From: Bifidobacterium parmae
GTDB taxonomy: Bacteria; Actinomycetota; Actinomycetes; Actinomycetales; Bifidobacteriaceae
Length of the DNA: 64,000 nt
Reading direction: 5' to 3'
Assembly: GCF_002860365.1 (NCBI RefSeq)
Contig: NZ_NMWT01000003.1
Coordinates: 62,001-126,000 of the forward strand
In this document: piece after piece, positions 46,335 through 54,556 of the stretch
Numbering within the stretch: the first letter of the stretch is position 1
How the letters are laid out: the number at the start of each line of letters is the position of its first letter
The notes under the pieces: generated by a model
Told to the model about the DNA's origin: nothing
Databases searched by the model: none
Seen by the model: only the letters and a program-made list of their open reading frames with translations
Translations under genes and position numbers: made by a program

Positions 46335-48143
46335 ATGTGGTCGGAGGAAGAGATCGACGCGCTGCTCGAACCGCTGCGTCATGCCGACAGCGACGACCAG
46401 AACGTCGAGGTCAAGGAGGCCGTCGGAGGATTGCCGGCCTCACTGCCCGAAACCGTTTCGGCGTTCTCCAATGGAACCGGCGGCACCATCATCCTCGGCG
46501 TTTCCGAACGCCACGGGTTCTCCCCCATCGATGGATTCGACGCCAAATCGACCGCGGACGCGATGGCGCAGATGTGCCGGGAGAAACTGATGCCACCGGT
46601 TCGCCCGGTCATCGAGATCGCGGCGTATCGGGGCGCGCAGGTGGTCGTCTCGGCCATCGACGAGGCGGACCCTCTGGATAAGCCTTGCTATGTACGCAAT
46701 AGGGGCCGCTACAGCGGCTCGTTCATCCGCGTGTGGGATGGCGACAGGAAGCTCAGCCAGTACGAGATCGACCGTCTGTTGGAGAACCGCGCACAGCCCA
46801 CATACGACAGGAAGATCGTCGGCGAGGCGACGGTCGACGATCTGGATCCGGATACGGTTCAAGGCATTCTGCACCTATGCCGAAGACAGCGGCCACGCAT
46901 CTTCGGAACGACACCGGACGATGATGCCCTGCATATGCTGGGCATCACGGGAACCGACGCCGACGGCGGCACCCACCCCACGCTCGCGGGGCTGCTCGTC
47001 GCCGGAAACTACCCGCAGCAGTTCCTCCCGCGCCTGAACATCACGTTCACCCGATATCAGGGGTACAGCAAGGTGTTCGCCGGCGGGGTGAAGTACATCG
47101 ACAACCGGACCTTCGACGGCCCGATTCCCGAAATCCTCGAGGAGACGCTGCTCGCCACCCGCAGGAACATGCGCATCGGCGGCGTGCTGGATGGCCCCCT
47201 GCGCAAAGACACCTTCGAGTATCCCGAAGAAGCCATACGCGAGGCGGTGGTCAACGCCGTCATGCACCGCGATTATTCGCCGATGGCCCGTGGCGGCCAG
47301 ATCCAGGTCAACATGTACGCGGACCGGCTGGAGATACTCAGCCCCGGAGGTTTGTACGGCGCCGTGACCACGGACACCATCGGCATGCCCGGCGCCACGT
47401 CCACCAGGAACCAGACGTTGGCCAAGCTGTTGGAGCTCACACCGTTCCGCGGCGGGACCGTCGCGGAGAACCGGGGCACGGGATTCGAACTCATCACGGC
47501 CACCCTCAACGAGAACGGCAACGGCGCACCCGAAATCGCCGACACCTTGACGGCGTTCCGCATGACCTTCCGGTCGGCCGACACCGCCCAGCTGCCGGAC
47601 AGCCGCAGGGATCCACGCTACGCCGCACGCGGCGGACAGGCCGACATCGACTACAGCGCCTCCATGGGATTGGACCATGGCAAGGTGCCCGGACCCGCGC
47701 GCCCGAAGATCGTGCCGTTCCCCCACGGCGGCATCGACGTGCAGGACATCACCGACCGGGAGCTGTACGACCAGACCATCAAGGGCTCGCCGTGGCTGGA
47801 GGAACCATACGCCCGCTACATGGGCATCGAACGGAAACCCCTGGACGGCGATGAAGCCATGCCGACGACATCTCCCGCCATCGGAGCCGATGCACCCGAC
47901 GGCGGCACCGGCTCCGGCACGATGCCGCCCCATGCGGATGCCGGGTACTCGCCCCTGGAGGAGGCGCTGCTGACGCTCATCGGCGAACACGGCACCATGG
48001 CGACGCCGCAACTGGTGGAGGCGACCGGCGCCCCGCGTTCGACCATCACCTACCAACTGCGCAAACTGCTGCGCTCGGGAGCCATCGAACGCACCCAGCC
48101 GGCCCGCAGCCCCAAACAGGAATACCGTCTCAAAGCCGCCTAA
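46335..48143 (+). CDS. AlbA_2 (Schlafen-type) ATP-binding protein with C-terminal winged helix
   Basis: 602-aa protein. An N-terminal AlbA_2/Schlafen-like domain (VEVKEAVGGLPASLPETVSAFSNGTGGTIILGVSE) is followed by a GHKL-type ATPase module (EEAIREAVVNAVMHRDYS; DRLEILSPGGL; ENRGTGFELI), a linker, and a C-terminal winged-helix (LIGEHGTMATPQLVEATGAPRSTITYQLRKLLRSGAIER). Proteins of this build are often labelled RecG-like or transcriptional regulators, and some act in phage defence. The specific role is open. Start 46335 has GAAGGAG 6 bases upstream. It stands alone between two GntR-linked clusters. Confidence 0.82.
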   Translation: MWSEEEIDALLEPLRHADSDDQNVEVKEAVGGLPASLPETVSAFSNGTGGTIILGVSERHGFSPIDGFDAKSTADAMAQMCREKLMPPVRPVIEIAAYRGAQVVVSAIDEADPLDKPCYVRNRGRYSGSFIRVWDGDRKLSQYEIDRLLENRAQPTYDRKIVGEATVDDLDPDTVQGILHLCRRQRPRIFGTTPDDDALHMLGITGTDADGGTHPTLAGLLVAGNYPQQFLPRLNITFTRYQGYSKVFAGGVKYIDNRTFDGPIPEILEETLLATRRNMRIGGVLDGPLRKDTFEYPEEAIREAVVNAVMHRDYSPMARGGQIQVNMYADRLEILSPGGLYGAVTTDTIGMPGATSTRNQTLAKLLELTPFRGGTVAENRGTGFELITATLNENGNGAPEIADTLTAFRMTFRSADTAQLPDSRRDPRYAARGGQADIDYSASMGLDHGKVPGPARPKIVPFPHGGIDVQDITDRELYDQTIKGSPWLEEPYARYMGIERKPLDGDEAMPTTSPAIGADAPDGGTGSGTMPPHADAGYSPLEEALLTLIGEHGTMATPQLVEATGAPRSTITYQLRKLLRSGAIERTQPARSPKQEYRLKAA

Positions 48144-48170
48144 GTGATGGCTCCTAAGCCGTCCATCCCC

Positions 48171-48932
48171 TCACAGCTCCCGCGCGGACCACAACCTTAC
48201 GGACAGGTGATGGGACACGGCGAGCGCGACCACGGCGACCAGCCAAAGAAGCGCCCACCCGGGGACCGGCATCGAGGGATGCATGCCGATCACACGCATC
48301 CGCAGCCCGTCCGGAATCAGGTGCAGCACGATGATCGCCGCGAAGAACAGCACCATACCGCCATAGACCATTCGATAGTATGCGGTCAGCCAGTTGTCGC
48401 TCGCATAGAACACGGGAAGCTGGACTGCCGTCAGCAGCGGGAACAGCACCGCCGCATACGGCACGACCCACAGCCCTTCCACGTCAAGACCGAACGCGGT
48501 CACGGCGATGGCCGCCTCGATGCCGATCTGCACGAGGCAGACGACGAACAGCATCATCGCCGACAGGTAGCGCGCATCGACCTGTACACGGCGGGAAACC
48601 GGCATGACGCCGATCATCCGGCTTTCGAGCGCACCACCGTTCCACCGGAAGAACATACCCACCAGCATGCCGCTGTACAGCATGGTCAGGAAGGCCATCA
48701 TCGCGACCGCCATGGCGGACAGGGCTGGTGATTCGAGGTTCTGGCCGAACAGACACAACGGCAACGGCAGCAGGAACATGACGGCGGTCACCACCGCGGA
48801 ATTGCCGCGGATCGCCGCGAAGTCCATGCGCAACGCCGTCATCATGGCCCGCCGCCGGGCGGCGTGGCGCAAGTCCGTCGAAAACCCCGCGGGCTTCACG
48901 GACGTCGCATGATGCATCACAGCCGATGCCAT
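48171..48932 (-). CDS. ABC-2 type permease, second subunit
   Basis: 253-aa protein with about six hydrophobic segments (AVVTAVMFLLPLPLCLF, LSAMAVAMMAFLTMLYSGML, YLSAMMLFVVCLVQIGIEAAI, WVVPYAAVLFPLLTAVQLPV, MVYGGMVLFFAAIIVLHLI, WALLWLVAVVALAVSHHLSV). Its C-terminal end SVRLWSAREL matches that of the first permease (SVRIYEGREL), so the two arose by duplication. The start at 48932 overlaps the stop of the upstream permease by one base (TGATG). Last gene of the GntR-ABC operon. Confidence 0.82.
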   Translation of the reverse strand: MASAVMHHATSVKPAGFSTDLRHAARRRAMMTALRMDFAAIRGNSAVVTAVMFLLPLPLCLFGQNLESPALSAMAVAMMAFLTMLYSGMLVGMFFRWNGGALESRMIGVMPVSRRVQVDARYLSAMMLFVVCLVQIGIEAAIAVTAFGLDVEGLWVVPYAAVLFPLLTAVQLPVFYASDNWLTAYYRMVYGGMVLFFAAIIVLHLIPDGLRMRVIGMHPSMPVPGWALLWLVAVVALAVSHHLSVRLWSAREL

Positions 48933-49714
48933 CACAGCTCCCTTCCTTCGTAGATGCGCACCGACAGACGGTACGAGACGGCGAGCGCGATCAGGGAGAA
49001 CAAGACGAATGCGGTCGCCGATGCCGCCGGATGCCCCGCCAGCATGGCGACGACATCGTTGAAGGCGCCGACGAACCCGCCGAGCGCGTCGGACGACGTC
49101 GTGCGCATGGCGGCGGTGAACGACCCCATGCTTACGATGAAGCCGATCAGCGCGGACGCGGCGAACCAGAGGAGCGCCTTCCGCGTCGAGAACCGGTACA
49201 GCAGCGGGCAGAGGAAAGCCTGCGTGATGAGGTACTGGCCGGCCGTCACCGCCACGGACGGGGGAATCGACGCGACGTCGGCCATGCCGAACGCGACCTG
49301 CACGGCGGCGGCCAGCAGCCAGGAGACGGTCACGAGCGCAGTGCAGGTGAGCACGAGCAGATACCGCGCCGCGACCTGCCCGCGCCGGGTCACAGGCATC
49401 AGCCCGCCGAGCCGTGCGGATCCGCCCTGTTGCTCGTACATGAAGGCGTACATCGGAACGATCATGTACATCCATACGAACGCGGCGGACACGGCGGCGT
49501 AGGCGGCCCCGCCTCCATCGGAGCGGACATCGCCGCCCGCCACCGCGATGAGGAGGACGAACCCGGGCAGAAGCACCACGATGGAGGGGATGAACAGCCT
49601 TCCCGGCGACGAGATCCTGCACCAGTCCATGCGGTAGGCGCGGAGAATGGATTCCCATGACGTCTCCGACCGTGCGGCCACGGCCGGGTTCCGTACGAGC
49701 GTCCCGCCCATCAT
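48932..49714 (-). CDS. ABC-2 type permease, first subunit
   Basis: 260-aa membrane protein with six hydrophobic segments, containing the cytosolic-loop signature GGLMPVTRRGQVAARYLLVL seen also in its paralogue (IGVMPVSRRVQVDARYLSAM). It would form the membrane channel of the exporter with the second permease and the ATPase. The start overlaps the ATPase stop in an ATGA (49711-49714). Confidence 0.82.
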   Translation of the reverse strand: MMGGTLVRNPAVAARSETSWESILRAYRMDWCRISSPGRLFIPSIVVLLPGFVLLIAVAGGDVRSDGGGAAYAAVSAAFVWMYMIVPMYAFMYEQQGGSARLGGLMPVTRRGQVAARYLLVLTCTALVTVSWLLAAAVQVAFGMADVASIPPSVAVTAGQYLITQAFLCPLLYRFSTRKALLWFAASALIGFIVSMGSFTAAMRTTSSDALGGFVGAFNDVVAMLAGHPAASATAFVLFSLIALAVSYRLSVRIYEGREL

Positions 49715-50625
49715 GCACCCCTTTCGTCATCCGCCGCGGCGACCGCACCGGGCGCGTTGGTCAGTCGGATGATGTCGTCGATGGACGCGGGTTCGACGTC
49801 GAGGCCGGGGACTCGCGCCGCATCCCTGGCATATACGAGCGCATCGAAACCGGTGGCGTAGCGGTGCAACCCCACTGCCACGGACGCGACGGCTGTCAGA
49901 TCGTCCGGGCCGCCTTTGACGATGCGGAACGATTCGGTGAATTCGTCCTTCGGACCGGTGTAGTGAAGCCGCCCGCCGGTGATGTAGGTGATGAAGTCGG
50001 CGGCGCGTTCCAGGTCGGAGGTGATGTGCGTGGAGAACAGCACGCTGCGAGTCCCGTCCGCGATGTAGTCCTGCAGGAGGTCCATGAGGTCGTCTCGGGC
50101 GAGCACGTCGAGTCCGCTGGTGGGCTCGTCGAGGATGAGCAGCTTCGCGCCGTGGCTGAGTGCGACGGCGAGCATGAGCTTCATCTGCATGCCGCGCGAC
50201 AGCTCCTTGACCAGCTGTTTGCGCGCAAGACCGAAACGTCTCAGATACGCGTCGAACGCGACATGGTCCCACGTGGGGTACATGGGTGCCATGGCATTCT
50301 CCACCGTGTCCACCGTCCAGGTCTCGATGAAGTAGCTGGAATCGAAGACCACGCCGATGCTCTCCTTGACGGCCTCCTCATCAATGAGGTTATCGAGACC
50401 GTACACGTGGATCTCGCCGGCGTCGCGGCGGATCATGTTGAGGATGAGCTTGATGAGCGTGGATTTGCCGGCACCGTTCGGGCCGATGAGGCCCATGATG
50501 TATCCGGCCGGTAGGTCGAAGGTCACGTCGTCGAGCGTGAAGCCGGACCCGTAGCGTTTGGTCACGCCGGTGACGGACAGCGCCGGCGGCACGGCGGCGT
50601 TCGTCGTGGATGATGCGAAGGTCAT
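49711..50625 (-). CDS. ABC transporter ATP-binding protein
   Basis: 304-aa ATPase. Walker A GLIGPNGAGKSTLIKL, Q-loop region, signature LSRGMQMKLMLAVAL (a variant of LSGGQ), Walker B KLLILDEPTSGLD and the H-loop STH. It is followed by a ~90-residue C-terminal extension. The pattern matches the exporters of the YtrB/CcmA type governed by YtrA-like regulators. ATGA overlap with the GntR gene (50622-50625). The substrate is unknown; cell-wall-active peptides and related compounds are common for the type. Confidence 0.92.
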   Translation of the reverse strand: MTFASSTTNAAVPPALSVTGVTKRYGSGFTLDDVTFDLPAGYIMGLIGPNGAGKSTLIKLILNMIRRDAGEIHVYGLDNLIDEEAVKESIGVVFDSSYFIETWTVDTVENAMAPMYPTWDHVAFDAYLRRFGLARKQLVKELSRGMQMKLMLAVALSHGAKLLILDEPTSGLDVLARDDLMDLLQDYIADGTRSVLFSTHITSDLERAADFITYITGGRLHYTGPKDEFTESFRIVKGGPDDLTAVASVAVGLHRYATGFDALVYARDAARVPGLDVEPASIDDIIRLTNAPGAVAAADDERGA

Positions 50626-51020
50626 GATGATGCCCCCTTCCAGGACTGTTGCCTGCGGTATTCCTCCGCGAGCATTCCCCCCAGTTCGTCCTCCGAGAGT
50701 CCGGCGGCCCCGGCGGCGGAGACCGCCTCGGCGAGCGCGCCGCGGACCCGGGTTTCGAGTTGGCGTCGCATCAGCTCGTTGCCTTTGTCCATGACGAAGG
50801 TGCCCTTGCCTTGGATGTTCTGCACCACGCCCTCGTCGGCCAGTTCGTTGTACGCCCTGGTGACGGTGAGGACGGAGATGCGCAGCTCCTTGGCGAGTCT
50901 GCGCAGCGAGGGCAGCGCCTCGCCGGCCTTGAGGTCGCCGTCGAGCACGGCGGAACGAATCTGGGTCTTGATCTGCTCGTAGATGGGTTCGCCGGACACG
51001 GATGAGATGATCAGCTTCAC
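50622..51020 (-). CDS. GntR-family regulator (YtrA type) of the ABC operon
   Basis: 132-aa repressor-like protein with a winged helix-turn-helix (GEPIYEQIKTQIRSAVLDGDLKAGEALPSLRRLAKELRISVLTVTRAYNELADEGVV) and a short C-terminal helical part that mediates dimerisation. It is the first gene of the operon and probably represses it through the palindrome directly upstream; ligand relief is expected but not visible. Confidence 0.9.
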   Translation of the reverse strand: MKLIISSVSGEPIYEQIKTQIRSAVLDGDLKAGEALPSLRRLAKELRISVLTVTRAYNELADEGVVQNIQGKGTFVMDKGNELMRRQLETRVRGALAEAVSAAGAAGLSEDELGGMLAEEYRRQQSWKGASS

Positions 51021-51073
51021 CTATGCCCCTTTCCCGTGGTCGATGTCTTTTTTTTCATTTCAGCTGTTCAGCT

Positions 51074-51112
51074 GTTATACACAACAGTATAACTGTTGTC
51101 GCCAACTGTCAA
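51074..51112 (-). promoter_or_regulatory. GntR operator and promoter of the ABC operon
   Basis: A perfect inverted pair GTTATAC (51074-51080) / GTATAAC (51087-51093) spans a TATACT -10 (minus strand, 51091-51086). TTGACA (51112-51107) gives a perfect -35, though the spacer is only 15 bases. A further ATAACAG half-site lies at 51123-51129. Repressor binding at this site would block the polymerase. Confidence 0.6.
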
Positions 51113-51237
51113 TGTCGTGAACATAACAGTCGAAGGACCCGGCCGCGGGAGAGACGACCAGCCATGTGAATAGCCGGTTAACACCGCCGCGCCGCCGCAC
51201 GCGCCATGCCTACAATGGCGACACGAAGGGAGCAAAT

Positions 51238-51861
51238 ATGCCTGACAACAATGCTGTTACGTTGCGCAAGACCGAGCCGTCCGATTATCCGCTGTTCGCA
51301 CGGTGGTGGAACAACCCGTCCGTCGCCGACGGCTGCCGGAAGACCCTGGACAAGACCACCGATGACGAGGCGGAACGTCTGTTCCACGAATGGAGCGACG
51401 CCGACGACGACACCCGCTTCGGGCGGACGGTGCTCGACCCGTTCGGCGCCCCCATCGGCTTCATCTCCGCCTGGGACGGCGGCGAGCCGGACCACGATCC
51501 CACGATGTCGGTGCTCATCGGCCCGTACTATCAGGACCGCGGTTTCGGCAACCAGGCCATGAAGCTCGGCATCACGCTCGCCGCCGAGCAGCTCGGGGCG
51601 AGGAGGATCACCGTCAAGGTGTGGTCGTTCAACCTGCGCGCCCGCCACATGGTCGAATCCCTCGGGTTCACCGAGGTCGACCGTCATGAGGGCGTCGTGG
51701 AACGCGGCGGGCGCACGTTCGACGAAGTGGTCTACCAGGCGCCGATCGCGCGCCTCACCGGCCGCATCACCGCCGAGGCCGTCGAGCGTGAGGAGGGCGA
51801 GAAGCTCGAGGCGCAGCGTTTCGCCGCCGCACGCCCCTCCGACCTCATGCCGGTGCGCTGA
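51238..51861 (+). CDS. GNAT-family acetyltransferase (RimJ/RimL-like)
   Basis: 207-aa acetyltransferase. Motifs: VTLRKTEPSDYPLFARWWNNP at the N-terminus, IGPYYQDRGFGNQAMKLGITL (acetyl-CoA loop) and KVWSFNLRARHMVESLGFTEVDRHE. The group often acetylates ribosomal-protein N-termini or small amines. The last ~35 residues are a charged helical tail (TAEAVEREEGEKLEAQRF). Start 51238 has GAAGGGAGC about 6 bases upstream. Confidence 0.87.
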   Translation: MPDNNAVTLRKTEPSDYPLFARWWNNPSVADGCRKTLDKTTDDEAERLFHEWSDADDDTRFGRTVLDPFGAPIGFISAWDGGEPDHDPTMSVLIGPYYQDRGFGNQAMKLGITLAAEQLGARRITVKVWSFNLRARHMVESLGFTEVDRHEGVVERGGRTFDEVVYQAPIARLTGRITAEAVEREEGEKLEAQRFAAARPSDLMPVR

Positions 51862-51883
51862 GCGCCGCCACAGGCCATAGGAA

Positions 51884-51919
51884 GAACCGGCGTGCCGCAA
51901 TGCGGCGGCACGCCGGTTC
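51884..51919 (+). terminator. Hairpin after the acetyltransferase gene
   Basis: Fifteen-base perfect arms (GAACCGGCGTGCCGC and its complement) with a 6-base loop; no clear T-run. Confidence 0.55.
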
Positions 51920-51955
51920 GGATTCCAAGCGCCCTGCGGGCCTCTTCCCCGCGCC

Positions 51956-52609
51956 CTACAGGTCGCGGGGCGCGTCGTGGAAGTCGAAGAGGACGCCGTC
52001 GGCCTCGTCACAGATCGTGGCCCAGTCCGCATCGGACGAGTCGTCGTGCATGGCCCATACGCGCATGCCCGCGGATTTCGCGGAGCGCACGGCGACAAGC
52101 AGGTCCTCGAACACCGTGCAGTCGCATGGCTCCACGCCGAGGCGGGCGGCGGCGAGCAGGTAGACGTCCGGGCGGTCCTTGCCCACATCGTTCGCGTCGT
52201 CGACGGAGACGATCGTGTCGAACAGGTCGAACATGTCCACGTGCTTCAGCGCCGGTTCCCTGAGGCGCGGCGGCAGGGAGGTGGCGACGGCGAGCCGCAC
52301 GCCCCGCGCCTTCAGGTCGCGCAGATAGTCGAGCGCGCCCGGTTTCGCCTCGACGGTGGTCGCGTAGGCGATGCGCGCCATCTCGTCCCATTCGTCCATC
52401 AGCGCCTCGGGCGTGTCCTTGAGACCGAACCGTGCGATCGTGTATTCGGCGATCTGCCGGAACTGCATCGGCGCGACCTTGACCATGTAGTCGTCGGGCA
52501 CGGCGATGCCACGCTTGGCGAGGAAGTCGATGTCGACCTGATCCCACACGCCCATCGAGTCGAGGAGCGTGCCGTCGAGGTCGAAGATGGCGGCCTTGCG
52601 TGATGTCAT
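51956..52609 (-). CDS. HAD-superfamily phosphatase (beta-phosphoglucomutase-like)
   Basis: 217-aa HAD hydrolase, class IA. Motif I is FDLDGTLLDSMG, motif II is AVATSLPP, motif III Lys is in GKDRPD, and motif IV is CTVFEDLLVAV. A helical cap lies between motif I and II. The pattern fits small sugar-phosphate phosphatases; the substrate is not readable. No neighbour offers a pathway clue. Confidence 0.87.
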   Translation of the reverse strand: MTSRKAAIFDLDGTLLDSMGVWDQVDIDFLAKRGIAVPDDYMVKVAPMQFRQIAEYTIARFGLKDTPEALMDEWDEMARIAYATTVEAKPGALDYLRDLKARGVRLAVATSLPPRLREPALKHVDMFDLFDTIVSVDDANDVGKDRPDVYLLAAARLGVEPCDCTVFEDLLVAVRSAKSAGMRVWAMHDDSSDADWATICDEADGVLFDFHDAPRDL

Positions 52610-52639
52610 GTCTGTCTCTCCCCTCAGTCAGCTTACGGT

Positions 52640-52669
52640 TGCCGGCTCCCCCGTCTCGGGGAGCCGGCA
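52640..52669 (-). terminator. Hairpin after recN
   Basis: Eleven to twelve-base perfect arms (TGCCGGCTCCCC and its complement) just beyond the recN stop. Confidence 0.5.
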
Positions 52670-52681
52670 CGGCTTCCACCC

Positions 52682-54556
52682 TCAGTCGGTTTCACCGACA
52701 GCTCCCGCCAGCGGGAGCCTGGATGAGGCGAGCAGTTCGCGGGCGTGGTCGAGGGATGCCTCCGACTCGCTGCCGGAAAGCATGCGCGCGACCTCGTGGA
52801 CGCGCGCCGCGTCCCTCACTTCGGCCACGGTGGTGACGACGCCCAGATCGTCGTCGTCCGCGTCCGGCGGCTCCTTGGTGACGACGAACTGCGAGTCGGC
52901 CCAGCTGGCCACCTGCGCCAGGTGCGTGACGACGATGACCTGCGAGCTGCGTGCGAGACGGGCGAGACGCCGGCCGAGTTCGACCGCCGCCTTGCCGCCG
53001 ACGCCCGCGTCGACCTCGTCGAAGATGAACGTCATGTCGGACGGCGCGGAACCGCGTTCCCCCGCGCCATCGCCGTCCGCATCCCCGCCGCCCGCATGCA
53101 TGTCCGCGGCGGACAGTTCGAGGGCGAGCATGAGACGACTCAGTTCGCCGCCGGACGCGCTTTTGCCCATCGGCAGCTGCGGCGAGCCCTCGTAGGGGGT
53201 GAACAGGAACGCGATGTCGTCGCCGCCGTTCGCGTCGAGCGCGTCGTCGCCTTCGCGCGGCGTGACGCGGATCTCCAGCGAGGCGCCGTCCATGGCGAGC
53301 GAGGAGAGCTCCTCGGTGACGCGCGAGGCGAGACGGCCCGCGGCCGCGGCGCGCGCCTCATGCAGACGCGCGGCGGCCTTCGCGGCGGCCTCGTGCAGCC
53401 GGTCGCGTTCGGCCTCCAGTTCGGCGAGCTTCTCCGGCGAGGCGTCCAGATCCTCGATGTCGAACGCGGCCTTGTCGCGCCATGCGATCACGTCCTCGAT
53501 GCCAGGCCCCCAGCGGCGGGTGAGCTCGTCGAGGTCGTGGATGCGCGCGTTGAGCGTGTCGAGGTCGGCCTCGCCGACATCCTCGCCGAGATGCCCGGAC
53601 AGCGTGAAGACGATGTCGGCGAGGTCGGCGTTCACCGATTCGAGTCGGTCGGCGAGCTCGTCGAACCCGCCGTCGGACACGTGGATGGAGCGCAACGCCT
53701 GCGCCGCTTCAAGGATCCGGTCGGAGGCACCGGGCGCTTCGGCGGGAGAATCGGCGAGTTCCAGCTGCGATGGGTCGAGCGCGGCGAGCGCGTGGGACAC
53801 GCCTTCGGCGATGTCCGCCGCGTTCTCGATGCGGTCGCGTTTCGCCTTCAGTTCCTCCAGTTCGCCCGGATGCGGGTCGACCGCGTTGATGCGGTCGACG
53901 GATTCGCGCAGGTAGTCGGCCTGCGCACGTGCGGAGGATTCCTGCGAGCGCAGGCGTTCGAGACGGGCGTCCATGTCGGCCAGTTCGCGCCATGCCGCAT
54001 GGTAGGCGGCGAGTTCGCGCCCGTCGTCGGCGGCGTGGTCGAGGAAATCGCGTTGGCGGGCGGCGGAGGCGATCCGCAGCTGTTCGGCCTGCCCGTGGAT
54101 GGTGACGAGTTCGCCGGCCACGGCGGCGAGCACGGAACGCGGCACGGTCTTGCCGCCGAGCACGGCGCGCGAGCGTCCGGTGGCGCGCACGGTGCGTGCG
54201 AGGAACAGTTCGCCGTCCTCGGGTTCGACGCCGGCGCGGCGGGCGATGGCGAGCACGCCGCCGGCGAGCGCCTCGTCGTCGTCCGCGTCGTCGCCGACCG
54301 TCTCGTCCGCCGCGTCGGCGGCGTGGGTCCCGTCGTCCGTCCCGTCGACGGCGAAGATGCCCTGCGCCCATGCTTCGGACGCGCCGACGGAGATGCGTTT
54401 CGCGTTGGCCGGACCGCCGGAGATCAATGACAGTGCGCTCAGCAGCATGGACTTTCCGGCGCCGGTCTCGCCGGTGATGGCGGTCATGCCTGAGGCGGGG
54501 GTGATGACGGCGGACCTGATCGGGCCCAGGTCGCGCAGGGAGAGTTCCTCGAGCAT
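52682..54556 (-). CDS. recN: DNA repair protein RecN
   Basis: 624-aa SMC-like ATPase in double-strand break repair. Walker A AITGETGAGKSMLLSALSLI near residue 30, a long central coiled coil interrupted at about residues 340-420, signature SGGELSRLMLALELS, Walker B TFIFDEVDAGVGGKAA and the H-loop VIVVTHLAQVASWAD. A short insertion of His/Asp-type acidic residues (about 80-100) is not usual. The start at 54556 overlaps the nadK stop by one base (TGATG), so nadK and recN are one unit, as in many actinobacteria. Confidence 0.95.
   Translation of the reverse strand: MLEELSLRDLGPIRSAVITPASGMTAITGETGAGKSMLLSALSLISGGPANAKRISVGASEAWAQGIFAVDGTDDGTHAADAADETVGDDADDDEALAGGVLAIARRAGVEPEDGELFLARTVRATGRSRAVLGGKTVPRSVLAAVAGELVTIHGQAEQLRIASAARQRDFLDHAADDGRELAAYHAAWRELADMDARLERLRSQESSARAQADYLRESVDRINAVDPHPGELEELKAKRDRIENAADIAEGVSHALAALDPSQLELADSPAEAPGASDRILEAAQALRSIHVSDGGFDELADRLESVNADLADIVFTLSGHLGEDVGEADLDTLNARIHDLDELTRRWGPGIEDVIAWRDKAAFDIEDLDASPEKLAELEAERDRLHEAAAKAAARLHEARAAAAGRLASRVTEELSSLAMDGASLEIRVTPREGDDALDANGGDDIAFLFTPYEGSPQLPMGKSASGGELSRLMLALELSAADMHAGGGDADGDGAGERGSAPSDMTFIFDEVDAGVGGKAAVELGRRLARLARSSQVIVVTHLAQVASWADSQFVVTKEPPDADDDDLGVVTTVAEVRDAARVHEVARMLSGSESEASLDHARELLASSRLPLAGAVGETD

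Noticed and set aside
46690-47037. Short frame inside the AlbA_2 gene on the same strand
   Set aside because: Out-of-frame shadow of a well-supported protein, without start-site evidence.
51956-52188. Overlapping minus-strand frame running from the HAD gene into the acetyltransferase
   Set aside because: It is antisense to the acetyltransferase and out of frame with the HAD protein; the HAD motifs define the real frame.
52745-54430. Long plus-strand frame opposite recN
   Set aside because: recN carries complete Walker and signature motifs; the antisense frame has none.
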